Below are positions 55,653 to 64,000 of a stretch of 64,000 nucleotides of DNA, in pieces. Below the pieces are notes generated by a model. The model was not told the origin of the DNA. It did no database searches and was given only the letters and a program-made list of their open reading frames with translations. Position numbers and translations under genes: made by a program. The stretch covers positions 434,001 through 498,000 of the forward strand of contig CAVYTX010000003.1 of assembly GCA_963771545.1 (NCBI GenBank), given 5' to 3'. Within the stretch, counting starts at the first letter, position 1. Each line of letters opens with the position of its first letter. Origin of the DNA: CAKZLS01 sp963771545 (GTDB lineage Bacteria; Pseudomonadota; Alphaproteobacteria; Rhodospirillales; Defluviicoccaceae).

Positions 55653-56369
55653 ATGCGAGAAGTATGGGTGGTGAACATATTGCTGAAAACCTGGACCATG
55701 CAGACCGCGCCGGCCGTGGCGTGTTCGAGATGGTGCATGGCCATCGCGGTCATGGCGATTTGCGTTTTGTCCGCGCCTGGAGTCGAAGCGAGCGAGGAGG
55801 GCCGTCCCAGCTTCTTCAACAGCGTCGAGATCCGCTCGGACGATTTGACGCCGTTTCGCAAGTGGCGATCGGCGCTGGATCGTTATTCCAGGGAGCAGGC
55901 CAGCAAGGAGGTGCGGAACTGCGTCTCGAGCCTGTTCAACATCTGCCACTACGAGGAACTCGCCGACTTTCTCGACGACAAGCGCGGTGACGACAAGTGG
56001 GACCAACTGGTGGCGGTCAACCATTATATGAACACGCGCCGCTACATCACCGATCCGCGCAATTGGGGCGTCAAGGACTACTGGGCCACGCTCGGCGAAT
56101 TCATGGAGAAGTTCGGCGATTGCGAGGACTACGCCATCGCCAAGTATTTCGCCCTGAAGAAATTGGGGTGGACGGACGACGAGCTTCGGCTGGCGGCGGT
56201 GAAGGATCTCAACCTGAAGGTCGGTCACGCGGTGTTGATCGTCTATTACGATGGAAAGACCTGGATGCTCGACAACCAGATCCGACGCATTGTCGATACC
56301 ACGACCATTCGCCACTACAGGCCCGTCTTTTCCATCAACGAAACGGCCTGGTGGCGCCACCGGAGCTGA
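55653..56369 (+). CDS. LapG-like transglutaminase-fold cysteine protease (BTLCP family)
   Basis: A 238-aa bacterial transglutaminase-like cysteine proteinase with a signal peptide (AIAVMAICVLSAPGVEA). The triad is Cys157 in FGDCEDYAIAKY, His192 in GHAVLIVYY and Asp207 in WMLDNQ. LapG proteins cleave LapA-like adhesins to release biofilm cells when cyclic di-GMP is low. ATG 55653 has little ribosome site; ATG 55698 (MQTAPAVAC) is another option. A sensor with a degenerate HD-GYP domain is divergent from it, about 108 bp away. Confidence 0.88.
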   Translation: MREVWVVNILLKTWTMQTAPAVACSRWCMAIAVMAICVLSAPGVEASEEGRPSFFNSVEIRSDDLTPFRKWRSALDRYSREQASKEVRNCVSSLFNICHYEELADFLDDKRGDDKWDQLVAVNHYMNTRRYITDPRNWGVKDYWATLGEFMEKFGDCEDYAIAKYFALKKLGWTDDELRLAAVKDLNLKVGHAVLIVYYDGKTWMLDNQIRRIVDTTTIRHYRPVFSINETAWWRHRS

Positions 56370-56723
56370 TATCCGAGCAATTTGCGGCCACCGCACACGA
56401 ACACGGCACGGAATCGGCCACTGATTTCCGAGCCGTCTCCATACATCTTTAAGTAACAATTGCATAAAGCGGCCACGCGTCCGTGGGCCACATAGCGCCC
56501 CCGTTACACCCTCACCGGTGAGTAAAGCGCCCGAATTTCCATGAAACGGTTGTTGTTACGGCAAAGAAAATTTCTGGTACGTTTCTAGTATAAAGGGAAA
56601 AAATCTTTAATAAATCGAATTGCGTCTTCATTCCAAAATTAAATATGATATCCATTTAGACGCCAGGTCTTTTGTACTACTTGCGCCCATGCGGCCGCGT
56701 GGGTAGTATTAAAAAAAGAGATC
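56370..56723. other. Gap between the two BTLCP genes
   Basis: About 350 bp with no supported gene. It is more AT-rich in its second half (about 56560-56660) and has no strong hairpin. It presumably carries the promoter of the second copy. Confidence 0.5.
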
Positions 56724-57510
56724 ATGCTCTGGGAGGGTGCTTTGGGCGCGGGAACAAGAAAACATGCGTCCCGGTATGTGATGACAGTCTGCTCCGGCGT
56801 TATTTTCGCGGGCAGTGTCCTGTTTTCTCCTACCGGGAAGTCAGCCAACGCGGAAGAGGTTTTTCGCCAGAGTTTCTGGAACAGTCAGGAAACTGCTTCG
56901 CATAATCTCCGGCCTTTTTGGAAATGGCGGGGGGTGTTCCAACGTTACTCCCGAGAAACGGAAATGAAATCGGGGACAACATTGCCCCTCTTCACAGTCC
57001 GGCGACTGCCCTTACGAAGATTGGCGCCATTTTCTCGTGGAGATTCGGAACAACGACCGGTGGGGCCAACTCATCGCCGTCAACGCCTTCATGAATACGC
57101 GCCGCTATACGCCCGACGCGTGGAATTGGGGGGTGAAGGATTATTGGGCGACACCGGGCGAGTTCATGGCGCGGTCCGGCGATTGCGAGGACTACGCCAT
57201 CGCCAAGTACATCTCGCTGAGGGAGCTTGGCTGGGCCGATGACGATCTTCGCGTGGTTGTGGTCCGGGATTCGATTTTGAAGGTCGCCCATGCCGTTCTC
57301 GTGGCGTATTACGGCGGGCGAACATGGGTTCTCGACAATCAGACCGGCCGGGTGAAGGAAACCGCCGACGTCGGGCACTACCGGCCCGTGTTCTCCATCA
57401 ACGAAACGGCGTGGTGGCACCATCGGCCCGACGATCCGGCGCGCCCGGCGATGACAACCGGGGAGCTGACATCCGAGGCGACGCCCACGGGCGCGGATCA
57501 CCCACGGTAG
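56724..57510 (+). pseudogene. Second LapG-like (BTLCP) gene, single-base frameshift
   Basis: The start MLWEGALGAGTRKHASRYVM, signal VCSGVIFAGSVLFSPTGKSANA and the segment FWKWRGVFQRYSRETEM are in one frame. The rest, CPYEDWRHFLVEIRNNDRWGQL, NTRRYTPDAWNWGVKDYW, SGDCEDYAIAKY, AHAVLVAYY and WVLDNQ, is in another, up to a stop at 57510. One extra A near 56973 explains it. The Cys, His and Asp of the triad are kept. It is a tandem paralogue of the gene at 55653, with about two thirds of positions alike by eye in the core. Confidence 0.8.
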
Positions 57511-57552
57511 GAAACCGGCTCTTTTCGCACGAGATGGCGGGCAGGTGTTTGA

Positions 57553-58548
57553 CTATTGGGAATTGCCGGCCGCGACGGCGGCGTCGATAACGACCTTGCC
57601 GATTTCGGGCTCGAACTGCGCCCAAACCGGTATCATGGCGTCGCGCCACAGGTGCAGATCTTTTTCCGACGGCGTGATGATCTCCACCCCCTCGGTTTCC
57701 GCCACCCTCTGGCGGTCGCCGATGGTTTGCACTTTCGCCATCCGATTCACCTCGACCGTGACCTCGGCAAGTATCTTCTTGAGTTCCGATCGGATATCGT
57801 CGGGTAGATCTTCCCAGAAATCCTGACCGGCGATGACCATGTAGCCCTGGAAGCTGTGGTTCAGTTCGGTGAAGTTCTTCTGCAGAGATTGGATCTTAAG
57901 CGAGTAGATGTTGGACCAGGAATTCTCCTGGCCCTTCACCAAGCCTTCCTTGATGGAGTCCACGACGCGCCTGAACGGCAAGGGTAGGCCAACCACGCCG
58001 ATCCTCGCGTATTGCTGGTAAATCACGTCGGATGGCTCGATCCGGAATACCAGACCTTCGGCATCGGCCGGAACGCGCAGCGGCTTGTTGGCGGAAATGG
58101 CGCGCATGCCGTTGTCCCAATACGCCAGCCCCTCTATGCCGACCGGCAGCATGGTCTGCAGAAGCTGCCACCCGATCACGGTCTGCTGAAAGCGGTGGAC
58201 ATGGTCCACGTCCGTGAACAGGAACGGCAGGTCAAAGACCTTCAATATCGGCGCGTAGCTTCTGAACTTGGAGAACGACGGCGCCGCCATTTCCACATCG
58301 CCGAACAGCAGCGCCGCGAACACCTCGTCATCGTCGAATTTCTCGGAGCGGGGATAGACCTCGACCTTGACCCGGCCAGCGAGCCGCTCCTCCACCCGCT
58401 GCTTGAACAGGGTGGCGCCGACACCCTTGGGTGTTGCTTCGCCGACGACGTGCGCGAATCGGATGAGAATAGGCTCGTCGGCGCGTCCCGACGCCATTGT
58501 AAGGGCAACAAGAACGACTGCACCCAATAGCACCTTGGCATGCGACAT
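57553..58548 (-). CDS. TRAP transporter substrate-binding protein (DctP family), second copy
   Basis: A 331-aa periplasmic binding protein with signal peptide (AKVLLGAVVLVALTMASGRA). FAHVVGEATPKG near the N-terminus, LFGDVEMAAPSFSKFRSYAPILKVFDLPFLFTD, and WSNIYSLKIQSLQKNFTELNHSFQGYMVI match DctP/C4-dicarboxylate receptors. ATG 58548 is preceded by GGAGGGGG; the open frame further upstream lacks likeness. It lies 120 bp downstream of the DctM gene and would share the transporter with the first DctP. Confidence 0.88.
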   Translation of the reverse strand: MSHAKVLLGAVVLVALTMASGRADEPILIRFAHVVGEATPKGVGATLFKQRVEERLAGRVKVEVYPRSEKFDDDEVFAALLFGDVEMAAPSFSKFRSYAPILKVFDLPFLFTDVDHVHRFQQTVIGWQLLQTMLPVGIEGLAYWDNGMRAISANKPLRVPADAEGLVFRIEPSDVIYQQYARIGVVGLPLPFRRVVDSIKEGLVKGQENSWSNIYSLKIQSLQKNFTELNHSFQGYMVIAGQDFWEDLPDDIRSELKKILAEVTVEVNRMAKVQTIGDRQRVAETEGVEIITPSEKDLHLWRDAMIPVWAQFEPEIGKVVIDAAVAAGNSQ

Positions 58549-58668
58549 TGGCCCAACCCCCTCCAAAACTCCCATTCCACGTCCCGGCCTTGATCCGACC
58601 GGCCGCGAGGTCCCGGGAGCAACTGTCATCATTGACAAAAACAAGGAGTCCACGCGGACTCGCCGACG

Positions 58669-60069
58669 TTACTTGTACCCCCTGAGCTGATCAATCAGTT
58701 CCGGCAGGAACAGGGATATCTGCGGGATATACGTGATCAGCCCCAGACCAATCAACATCAGTCCCAGCCACGGCAGCGCCGAGCGCACCGCCCACATGAC
58801 GTCGTGTCCGGTGATGCCGGAGATCACGTAGAGGTTGAGACCGACCGGCGGCGTGATCATGCCGATCTCCATGTTGACCACCATGATGATGCCGAGGTGG
58901 ATGGGGTCGATGCCGAGCTTGAGCGCGATCGGAAAGAAGATCGGCGCCATGATCAGCACGATCGCCGACGGCTCCATGAAGTTGCCGGCCATCAGCAGCA
59001 AGATGTTGACGACGATCAGGAACCCCCACGCCGGCAATTGCCACTCGGTCAGGGTCTCGGCGATGTGATGGGGGATCTTTTCGGTGGTCAGCACGTGCGC
59101 GAACAGCATGGCATTGGCGATGATGAACAGCAACATGATGGTGACCTTGGCCGCATCGAGGACGGTCTTGCGAACCTCGGGATCGCCGACCGACTTAGCC
59201 AACGCCGCGCCGCAACGACCCACATTGCGGACGATCATCGTTCCGGTCGATTCGTCGCCGCCGCGCCATGGCACGCCTTTCAACGGTCCGATATCGCGAT
59301 ACCCCAGCACCGCCACTCCAAAGGCATAGACCGCCGACACCGCCGCCGCCTCGGTGGGGCTGGCGATACCGCCGTAGATGGATCCGAGAACGATGACGAT
59401 CAGCAAAATGCCGCCAGTCGCGCTCCATGCCGAGCCCAGCAACTCGCCAAAGCCCTCGAACGGCTGGCGCGGCAGCTTCTTCACGATCGCGACCACGAAG
59501 ATCACGACCATCAGCATCAGGCCGATCATAATGCCGGGCAGGACACCCGCCATGAACATCCGCGCCGCCGACACCTCGGTCGCCGCGGAATACACCAGCA
59601 TGACGATGCTGGGCGGGATCAGGATGCCGAGCGTTCCGGCGTTGCAGATAACGCCGGCGGCCATGCTCTCCGAATAGCCGGACCGGACCATGCCGACGAT
59701 GACGATCGACCCGATCGCCGCGACGGTGGCTGGCGACGATCCCGACACGGCCGCGAACAACATGCAGGCCAGCACCGAAGCCATGGCCAGACCGCCCGGA
59801 ATGTAGCCGACGGCGGCGATCGCGAACCGGATCAACCGGCGAGCGACGCCGCCGGTGGTCAGGAACGCCGACGATAAAATGAAGAATGGGATGGCCAGAA
59901 GCGTATAATGCGAGGTCACCGCTTCGAGCAGCTTGAGCGCGATCGAAGCCAGGGAATCGTTCGAGAAGAACAGGATGGTGACGACGCTGGAAAACCCGAG
60001 CGCAAGGGAGACAGGCATCCCGATGATCAGACAGCCGAACAAGAGGACGAATAGGGCGAGGGTCGTCAT
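58669..60069 (-). CDS. dctM: TRAP transporter large membrane subunit (DctM)
   Basis: A 466-aa, about 12-helix permease. TLALFVLLFGCLIIGMPVSLALGFSSVVTILFF, AGVICNAGTLGILIPPSIVMLVYSAATEVSAARMFMAGVLPG and the second half IPHHIAETLTEWQLPAWGFLIVVNILLLMAGNFMEPSAIVLIMAPIF...MVVNMEIGMITPPVGLNLYV are the DctM signature. There is a loop insert (about 275-305, GGDESTGTMIVRNVGRCGAALA). It overlaps dctQ by 4 bp. Na+-driven uptake, probably of a C4-dicarboxylate. Confidence 0.93.
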   Translation of the reverse strand: MTTLALFVLLFGCLIIGMPVSLALGFSSVVTILFFSNDSLASIALKLLEAVTSHYTLLAIPFFILSSAFLTTGGVARRLIRFAIAAVGYIPGGLAMASVLACMLFAAVSGSSPATVAAIGSIVIVGMVRSGYSESMAAGVICNAGTLGILIPPSIVMLVYSAATEVSAARMFMAGVLPGIMIGLMLMVVIFVVAIVKKLPRQPFEGFGELLGSAWSATGGILLIVIVLGSIYGGIASPTEAAAVSAVYAFGVAVLGYRDIGPLKGVPWRGGDESTGTMIVRNVGRCGAALAKSVGDPEVRKTVLDAAKVTIMLLFIIANAMLFAHVLTTEKIPHHIAETLTEWQLPAWGFLIVVNILLLMAGNFMEPSAIVLIMAPIFFPIALKLGIDPIHLGIIMVVNMEIGMITPPVGLNLYVISGITGHDVMWAVRSALPWLGLMLIGLGLITYIPQISLFLPELIDQLRGYK

Positions 60070-60656
60070 GGCGTTCCTGCGTTTGATTGCCCTGGGGACT
60101 GCCCGGCGCGGCGCTTTTCTTCTTCCGCGCGCTTCTCTTCCTCCATCAGCTTGAGCGCTTCCTTGGCTTCGTCGGATGTCTGGAACCCGTCAGCCTCGCC
60201 CTTAAACACCTTCCAGCCCACCTCCAACAAGCGAATGGCGAGAAGAACGAAACCGATCAGCAGGATCGAATGGGCGAAGTACTTCGGGATCGGCACATCC
60301 TGCATTTTGATGCCGTACTTGAGCAGCTGTTCGAGATAGATCCACGATCCTTCGAGGATCAGGGCGCAGTAGACGAGGGATAGCGCGACCGCGAGCAGGG
60401 TGACGATACGCTGCCACTTGGCGGGCATCAGGCGGACAACCGTGTCGACGTTGATGTGGCAGCCGACCTTGACGCCGTACGAGGCGCCGAACAGCACCAG
60501 CCAGCCGGAAAGGTGCAGCGTCACCTCTTCCGCCCACAACAGGCCCACGCCGAATACATAGCGGAGAACGATTTCGACGAACACGATCAGGGTCATGGTG
60601 ACGAGGAGGAGGGAAATGAATCCCTCCTCCAGATGATTGATCACGCGAGCAAACAT
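60066..60656 (-). CDS. dctQ: TRAP transporter small membrane subunit (DctQ)
   Basis: A 196-aa protein with four membrane helices (GFISLLLVTMTLIVFVEIVLRYVFGVGLLWAEEVTLHLSGWLVLFGASYGVK is the DctQ landmark; also ILLIGFVLLAIRLLEVGW). The C-terminus is a charged helical tail (about 150-196) rich in E, K and R, longer than usual. It overlaps dctM by 4 bp and follows dctP by 38 bp. Confidence 0.9.
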   Translation of the reverse strand: MFARVINHLEEGFISLLLVTMTLIVFVEIVLRYVFGVGLLWAEEVTLHLSGWLVLFGASYGVKVGCHINVDTVVRLMPAKWQRIVTLLAVALSLVYCALILEGSWIYLEQLLKYGIKMQDVPIPKYFAHSILLIGFVLLAIRLLEVGWKVFKGEADGFQTSDEAKEALKLMEEEKRAEEEKRRAGQSPGQSNAGTP

Positions 60657-60694
60657 CGCCGTTATCGTCCGCTAGGTTCGAGCGTTCCGGGGGC

Positions 60695-61687
60695 TCAGCT
60701 CGCCGAGTTGGATGCGGCGGCGGCGTCGATCACGTCCTTGCCGATTCCATCCTCGAACTTCTTCCATACCGGCTTCATCGCCTCGACCCATTTCTGCCGG
60801 TTCTCGTCGGTCAGTAGGATAATCTTCGAACGACCGGAGTCGACAATCTTCTGCTTGGCCTCGGTATTCAGGTCGGCGGCGATCTTGTTGCCGTAGTCGA
60901 GGGAGTCCGCCACGATCGCTTCAAGTTCGGTGCGGATATCGTCCGGCAACCCGTCCCAGAATTCCTTCGACGTGATCAGGAGATAGTCGAGCAAACCGTG
61001 ATTGGATTCGGTGATGTACTCCTGTACCTCAAAGAACTTTTGGGAGTAGATGTTGGAATAAGTATTTTCCTGTCCGTCGATGGCCTTGGTCTGCAGCAGA
61101 ATGAACACTTCGGAGAACGGCTTCTTCACCGGCAGCGCACCCACCGCCTCGAATTGGGCCACCAGCACATCGGAGGCCTGAACGCGGAACTTGAGGCCCT
61201 CGGCGTCCGCCGGCACGTTGAGCGGCTTGTTGGCCGAAAGCTGCTTCAGGCCGTTGTGGAGATAGCCGAGCCCGACGAGCCCCTTCTCCTCGAGGGAGGC
61301 GAGCAGTTTCTTTCCGGTCGGGCCTTGCTGGAACCGGTCGACGGCTTCCATGTCCTTGAACAGGAATGGCAGATCGAAAACCTGTAGCACCTTGGTATAC
61401 CTGTCGAACTTCGACAGCGACGGCGCCGCCAACTGGACGTCGCCCAGCAACATGGCGTCGAGGACTTTGTCGTCGTCGAAAAGCTGAGAATTGGGATAGA
61501 CCTCGACGACGACCTTTCCGGGGAGACGCTGTTCAACAAGTTCCTTGAACTTGTTGGCCATTTGCCCCTTCGGGGTGTTTTCGGCGACGACGTGCGAGAA
61601 TTTGAGAACGATGGGGTCCGCAGCGTTCGCCACGGGCGTCATAAGCGCAAAAGCGGCAAGAACAAGCCCACTTACGATGATACGCAT
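60695..61687 (-). CDS. dctP: TRAP transporter substrate-binding protein (DctP family), first copy
   Basis: A 330-aa periplasmic binding protein with signal (SGLVLAAFALMTPVANA). LKFSHVVAENTPKGQMANKFKELVEQRLPGKVVVEVYPNSQLFDD and FRVQASDVLVAQFEAVGALPVKKPFSEVF (Arg for carboxylate binding) are typical of DctP. AGGGAGGATACG gives a strong ribosome site. It heads the dctP-Q-M-P2 operon, and the likely substrate is a C4-dicarboxylate such as malate, which agrees with the malic enzyme gene on the other strand. Confidence 0.92.
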   Translation of the reverse strand: MRIIVSGLVLAAFALMTPVANAADPIVLKFSHVVAENTPKGQMANKFKELVEQRLPGKVVVEVYPNSQLFDDDKVLDAMLLGDVQLAAPSLSKFDRYTKVLQVFDLPFLFKDMEAVDRFQQGPTGKKLLASLEEKGLVGLGYLHNGLKQLSANKPLNVPADAEGLKFRVQASDVLVAQFEAVGALPVKKPFSEVFILLQTKAIDGQENTYSNIYSQKFFEVQEYITESNHGLLDYLLITSKEFWDGLPDDIRTELEAIVADSLDYGNKIAADLNTEAKQKIVDSGRSKIILLTDENRQKWVEAMKPVWKKFEDGIGKDVIDAAAASNSAS

Positions 61688-62054
61688 CCGTATCCTCCCT
61701 CTAATTGTTATGGAAGCCGGAAGCTCCCTGGACGTTACGCTCGATTGAACGAGTCATTAAATAGGTGTCCGGGAAGCAATGCCCCAGACGATCAGCCTTA
61801 ACGACTGTTTTACATGCAAATCTCAGCCTTTGAAAGCGACGAATGCGGGAAACCGAGGAATTTCTCCGGTCAACAAAGTTGTACTGTAGGGAAATAAGCA
61901 AAATGCCGCTTTGCGTTTTCAACTGTCGAATGGAGCGTCAGCCCGGCCATCGGCCGAGCTTCCCGCCTTGGCTTGAGTAAATGATTGCGGCTCGATGCGG
62001 AGAGACCACCTTTTATAACAATCGCTGGCGACAAAACATCGGAAGGGGACGTCC
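61688..62054. other. Divergent promoter region dctP / maeB
   Basis: About 370 bp with no supported gene. It would hold both promoters of the TRAP operon and of maeB, and any shared regulator site. I see no clear operator palindrome. GGAAGGGG before 62055 is the maeB ribosome site. Confidence 0.5.
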
Positions 62055-64000
62055 ATGCCGGAGGATCTGCGCGAGAGCGCGCTCGAATATCATCGTTTGT
62101 CGCCGCCCGGAAAGCTTGCCGTGGTCGCGACCAAGCCGCTGGCCAATCAGCGCGATCTGGCGCTCGCCTATTCGCCGGGCGTTGCCGCCGCTTGCCGGGT
62201 GATCGTCGAAGATCCGCTCGAGGCGGCGACCGTCACGGCGCGCGGCAATCTGATCGCGGTGATCACCAATGGCACGGCGGTGCTCGGGCTCGGCGCCATC
62301 GGTCCGCTCGCCTCGAAGCCGGTGATGGAAGGGAAGGCGGTTCTATTCAAGAAGTTCTCGGGGATCGATGTCTTCGATATCGAGATCGACGCCACGGATC
62401 CCGCGAGGTTCGTGGACATCGTCGCGAGCCTGGAACCCACCTTCGGCGGCATCAATCTCGAGGACATCAAGGCGCCGGAGTGCTTCGAGATCGAGGACGC
62501 GCTGCGGGAACGCATGAAGATCCCGGTGTTTCACGACGACCAGCACGGAACGGCGATCATCGTCACCGCGGCGGTCATCAACGGTCTTCGGGTGGTCGGG
62601 AAGGACATCGCATCGGTCAAACTGGTGACGTCGGGCGCCGGGGCCGCCGCGCTTGCCTGCCTCGATCTGTTGGTCGGCATGGGTCTGCCGGCCGGCAATA
62701 TCTGGGTCACGGACATCGCCGGCGTGGCCTACCAGGGTCGGACCGAACTGATGGATCCCAGAAAGCAACGTTACGCCCAGCCCACCGAGGCCCGTTCGCT
62801 CGCCGAGGTGATCGAGGGGGCCGATATCTTCCTCGGTCTCTCGGCGCCCGGGGTATTGAAACCCGAGATGGTCGAGACGATGGCCGATCGCCCCCTGATT
62901 TTCGCGCTCGCCAATCCCGACCCCGAGATCCTGCCCGAGGAGGCGAAAGCCGTCCGGCCCGACGCCATCCTGGCGACGGGGCGCTCCGACTATCCCAATC
63001 AGGTCAATAACGTCCTTTGCTTTCCCTATATCTTCCGCGGGGCCCTGGATGTAGGGGCGACGGCCATCAACGAGGACATGAAGATCGCCTGCGCGATGGC
63101 GCTCGCCGATCTCGCGAATGCCGAGCCGTCGGATATCGTCGCGGCCGCTTACGGCGGCGAGGAGCTCAAATTCGGGCCGGAATACCTAATCCCCAAACCG
63201 TTCGATCCGCGTTTGATGGTGGAGGTCGCGCCAAGCGTGGCCAAGGCCGCCATGGACAGCGGCGTCGCGACCCGGCCGATCGAGGATTTCAAGGCGTATC
63301 GTCAACGGCTCAGCGCATTCGTTTTCCGCACGGGATCGCTCATGAAGCCGGTCTTCGAAAGCGCCAAACACCATCCGCGGCGGCTGGTCTATGCCGAGGG
63401 CGAGTTGCGCCGGGTTCTGCGGGCCACCCAGGTTGTCGTCGACGAAGGCCTCGCCCAGCCCATCCTCGTCGGCCGGCGCGCGATCATCGAAGCACGCCTT
63501 ATCGAACTCGCGCTCCGCATCGAGCCCGACGTTCATTTCAAGATTGTCGACCCCAATCACAATCCGCGCTACGAGGATCACTGGCGGGAGTACCACCGGA
63601 TCATGGAGCGGCGCGGGATTACGCCGGAAGCCGCCCAGCGGTTGATGCGGACGCGCACGACCGCCCTGGCGGCGGTGATGCTGCGGCTTGGCGAGACAGA
63701 CGCCGTGCTCTGTGGTCCGCTGGGCGACTATCGCATGCATCTTCGCCACGTTCTGGACGTCATCGGCAAGCGCGAGGGAGTCCAGGACGTTTCGGCCTTG
63801 CGCGCGCTTATTCATCCCCGGGGAACGTATTTCGTTTGTGATACCCACGTCACTCCCGACCCGACGGCGGAGGAAATCGCCGAGATGGCCATCCTCGCCG
63901 CCGAGGCCATCAGACGATTCGGCATCGAGCCGAAAGTGGCGCTGCTCTCGCACTCCAACTTCGGCAGTATCGACTGCCCTTCGGCGCGGAAGATGCGGAA
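62055..64000 (+). CDS. maeB: NADP-dependent malic enzyme with phosphotransacetylase-like domain (partial, 3' end outside)
   Basis: An open frame of 648 codons from ATG 62055 to the window edge. The N-terminal part is malic enzyme: HRLSPPGKLAVVATKPLANQRDLALAYSPGVA, KFSGIDVFDIEIDA, INLEDIKAPECFEIE, VFHDDQHGTAI (metal Asp) and the NAD(P) site VTSGAGAAALACLDLL; ATGRSDYPNQVNNVLCFPYIFRGALDVGA ends it. From about residue 430 a phosphotransacetylase-like domain starts (HPRRLVYAEGEL...TQVVVDEGLAQPILVGR), as in MaeB. It decarboxylates malate to pyruvate. About 110 residues are missing, judging by the family length (about 760). Confidence 0.95.
   Translation, partial: MPEDLRESALEYHRLSPPGKLAVVATKPLANQRDLALAYSPGVAAACRVIVEDPLEAATVTARGNLIAVITNGTAVLGLGAIGPLASKPVMEGKAVLFKKFSGIDVFDIEIDATDPARFVDIVASLEPTFGGINLEDIKAPECFEIEDALRERMKIPVFHDDQHGTAIIVTAAVINGLRVVGKDIASVKLVTSGAGAAALACLDLLVGMGLPAGNIWVTDIAGVAYQGRTELMDPRKQRYAQPTEARSLAEVIEGADIFLGLSAPGVLKPEMVETMADRPLIFALANPDPEILPEEAKAVRPDAILATGRSDYPNQVNNVLCFPYIFRGALDVGATAINEDMKIACAMALADLANAEPSDIVAAAYGGEELKFGPEYLIPKPFDPRLMVEVAPSVAKAAMDSGVATRPIEDFKAYRQRLSAFVFRTGSLMKPVFESAKHHPRRLVYAEGELRRVLRATQVVVDEGLAQPILVGRRAIIEARLIELALRIEPDVHFKIVDPNHNPRYEDHWREYHRIMERRGITPEAAQRLMRTRTTALAAVMLRLGETDAVLCGPLGDYRMHLRHVLDVIGKREGVQDVSALRALIHPRGTYFVCDTHVTPDPTAEEIAEMAILAAEAIRRFGIEPKVALLSHSNFGSIDCPSARKMR

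Overview
The window is high-GC DNA (roughly 60-65% by eye) and reads as an alphaproteobacterial chromosome, most likely Rhodospirillales. Reasons: the order dnaJ-like/fabI/aroC, the block tlyA-dxs-ispA-xseB next to a histone-deacetylase-like gene, the block yfgM-like/bamB/der, a TRAP dicarboxylate-type transporter, and a MaeB-type malic enzyme with a phosphotransacetylase-like tail. The species cannot be fixed from the sequence alone.

Layout. 1-6.6 kb: J-domain chaperone, fabI, aroC, an AhpD-like protein, a class III cyclase/TPR protein and a PfkB-type phosphofructokinase. 6.7-11.8 kb (minus strand): tlyA, dxs, ispA, a frameshifted xseB and an HDAC-like gene, with a structured non-coding stretch before xseB. 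11.9-17 kb: a TetR regulator divergent from an RND efflux pump. 17-19.7 kb: FAD amine oxidase, TPR protein, a decayed DUF1223 gene and a CopD-like membrane protein. 19.78-20.70 kb: a complete IS5-family element with target duplication. 21-27.2 kb: a likely signalling operon made of a small coiled-coil-like protein, a transmembrane OmpA protein with a Roadblock/LC7-like cytosolic segment, a Ras-like GTPase carrying a hexanucleotide repeat, a soluble histidine kinase and an NtrC-type regulator. 27.2-28.6 kb: amidohydrolase. 28.9-33.4 kb: a decaying defence island (HTH, dcm-type methyltransferase, broken GHKL-ATPase/nuclease gene, vsr, then vapC and mmeI remnants separated by a small inverted-repeat element).

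33.5-47.5 kb: a pseudo-protease lipoprotein, a Sel1 protein, small hypotheticals, a CobC/CobD-like decarboxylase, MarC, a thioredoxin-fold protein, yfgM-like/bamB/der, an MFS exporter, an acetate permease and a Cache-domain protein. 47.6-52.4 kb: treY-treZ for trehalose synthesis from glucans. 52.6-57.5 kb: cation transporter, then a membrane sensor with a degenerate HD-GYP domain divergent from two LapG-like cysteine proteases, the second frameshifted. 57.5-61.7 kb: TRAP transporter with two binding proteins. The window ends inside maeB.

The most interesting items are the GTPase/OmpA/two-component cluster, a 278-bp element at 40.8-41.1 kb whose arms can form a three-way junction and whose ends belong to a dispersed palindromic repeat family, and the degenerate HD-GYP plus LapG-like pair. 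At least eight single-base indels, mostly in short homopolymers, break genes here; read quality should be checked before calling all of them real pseudogenes.
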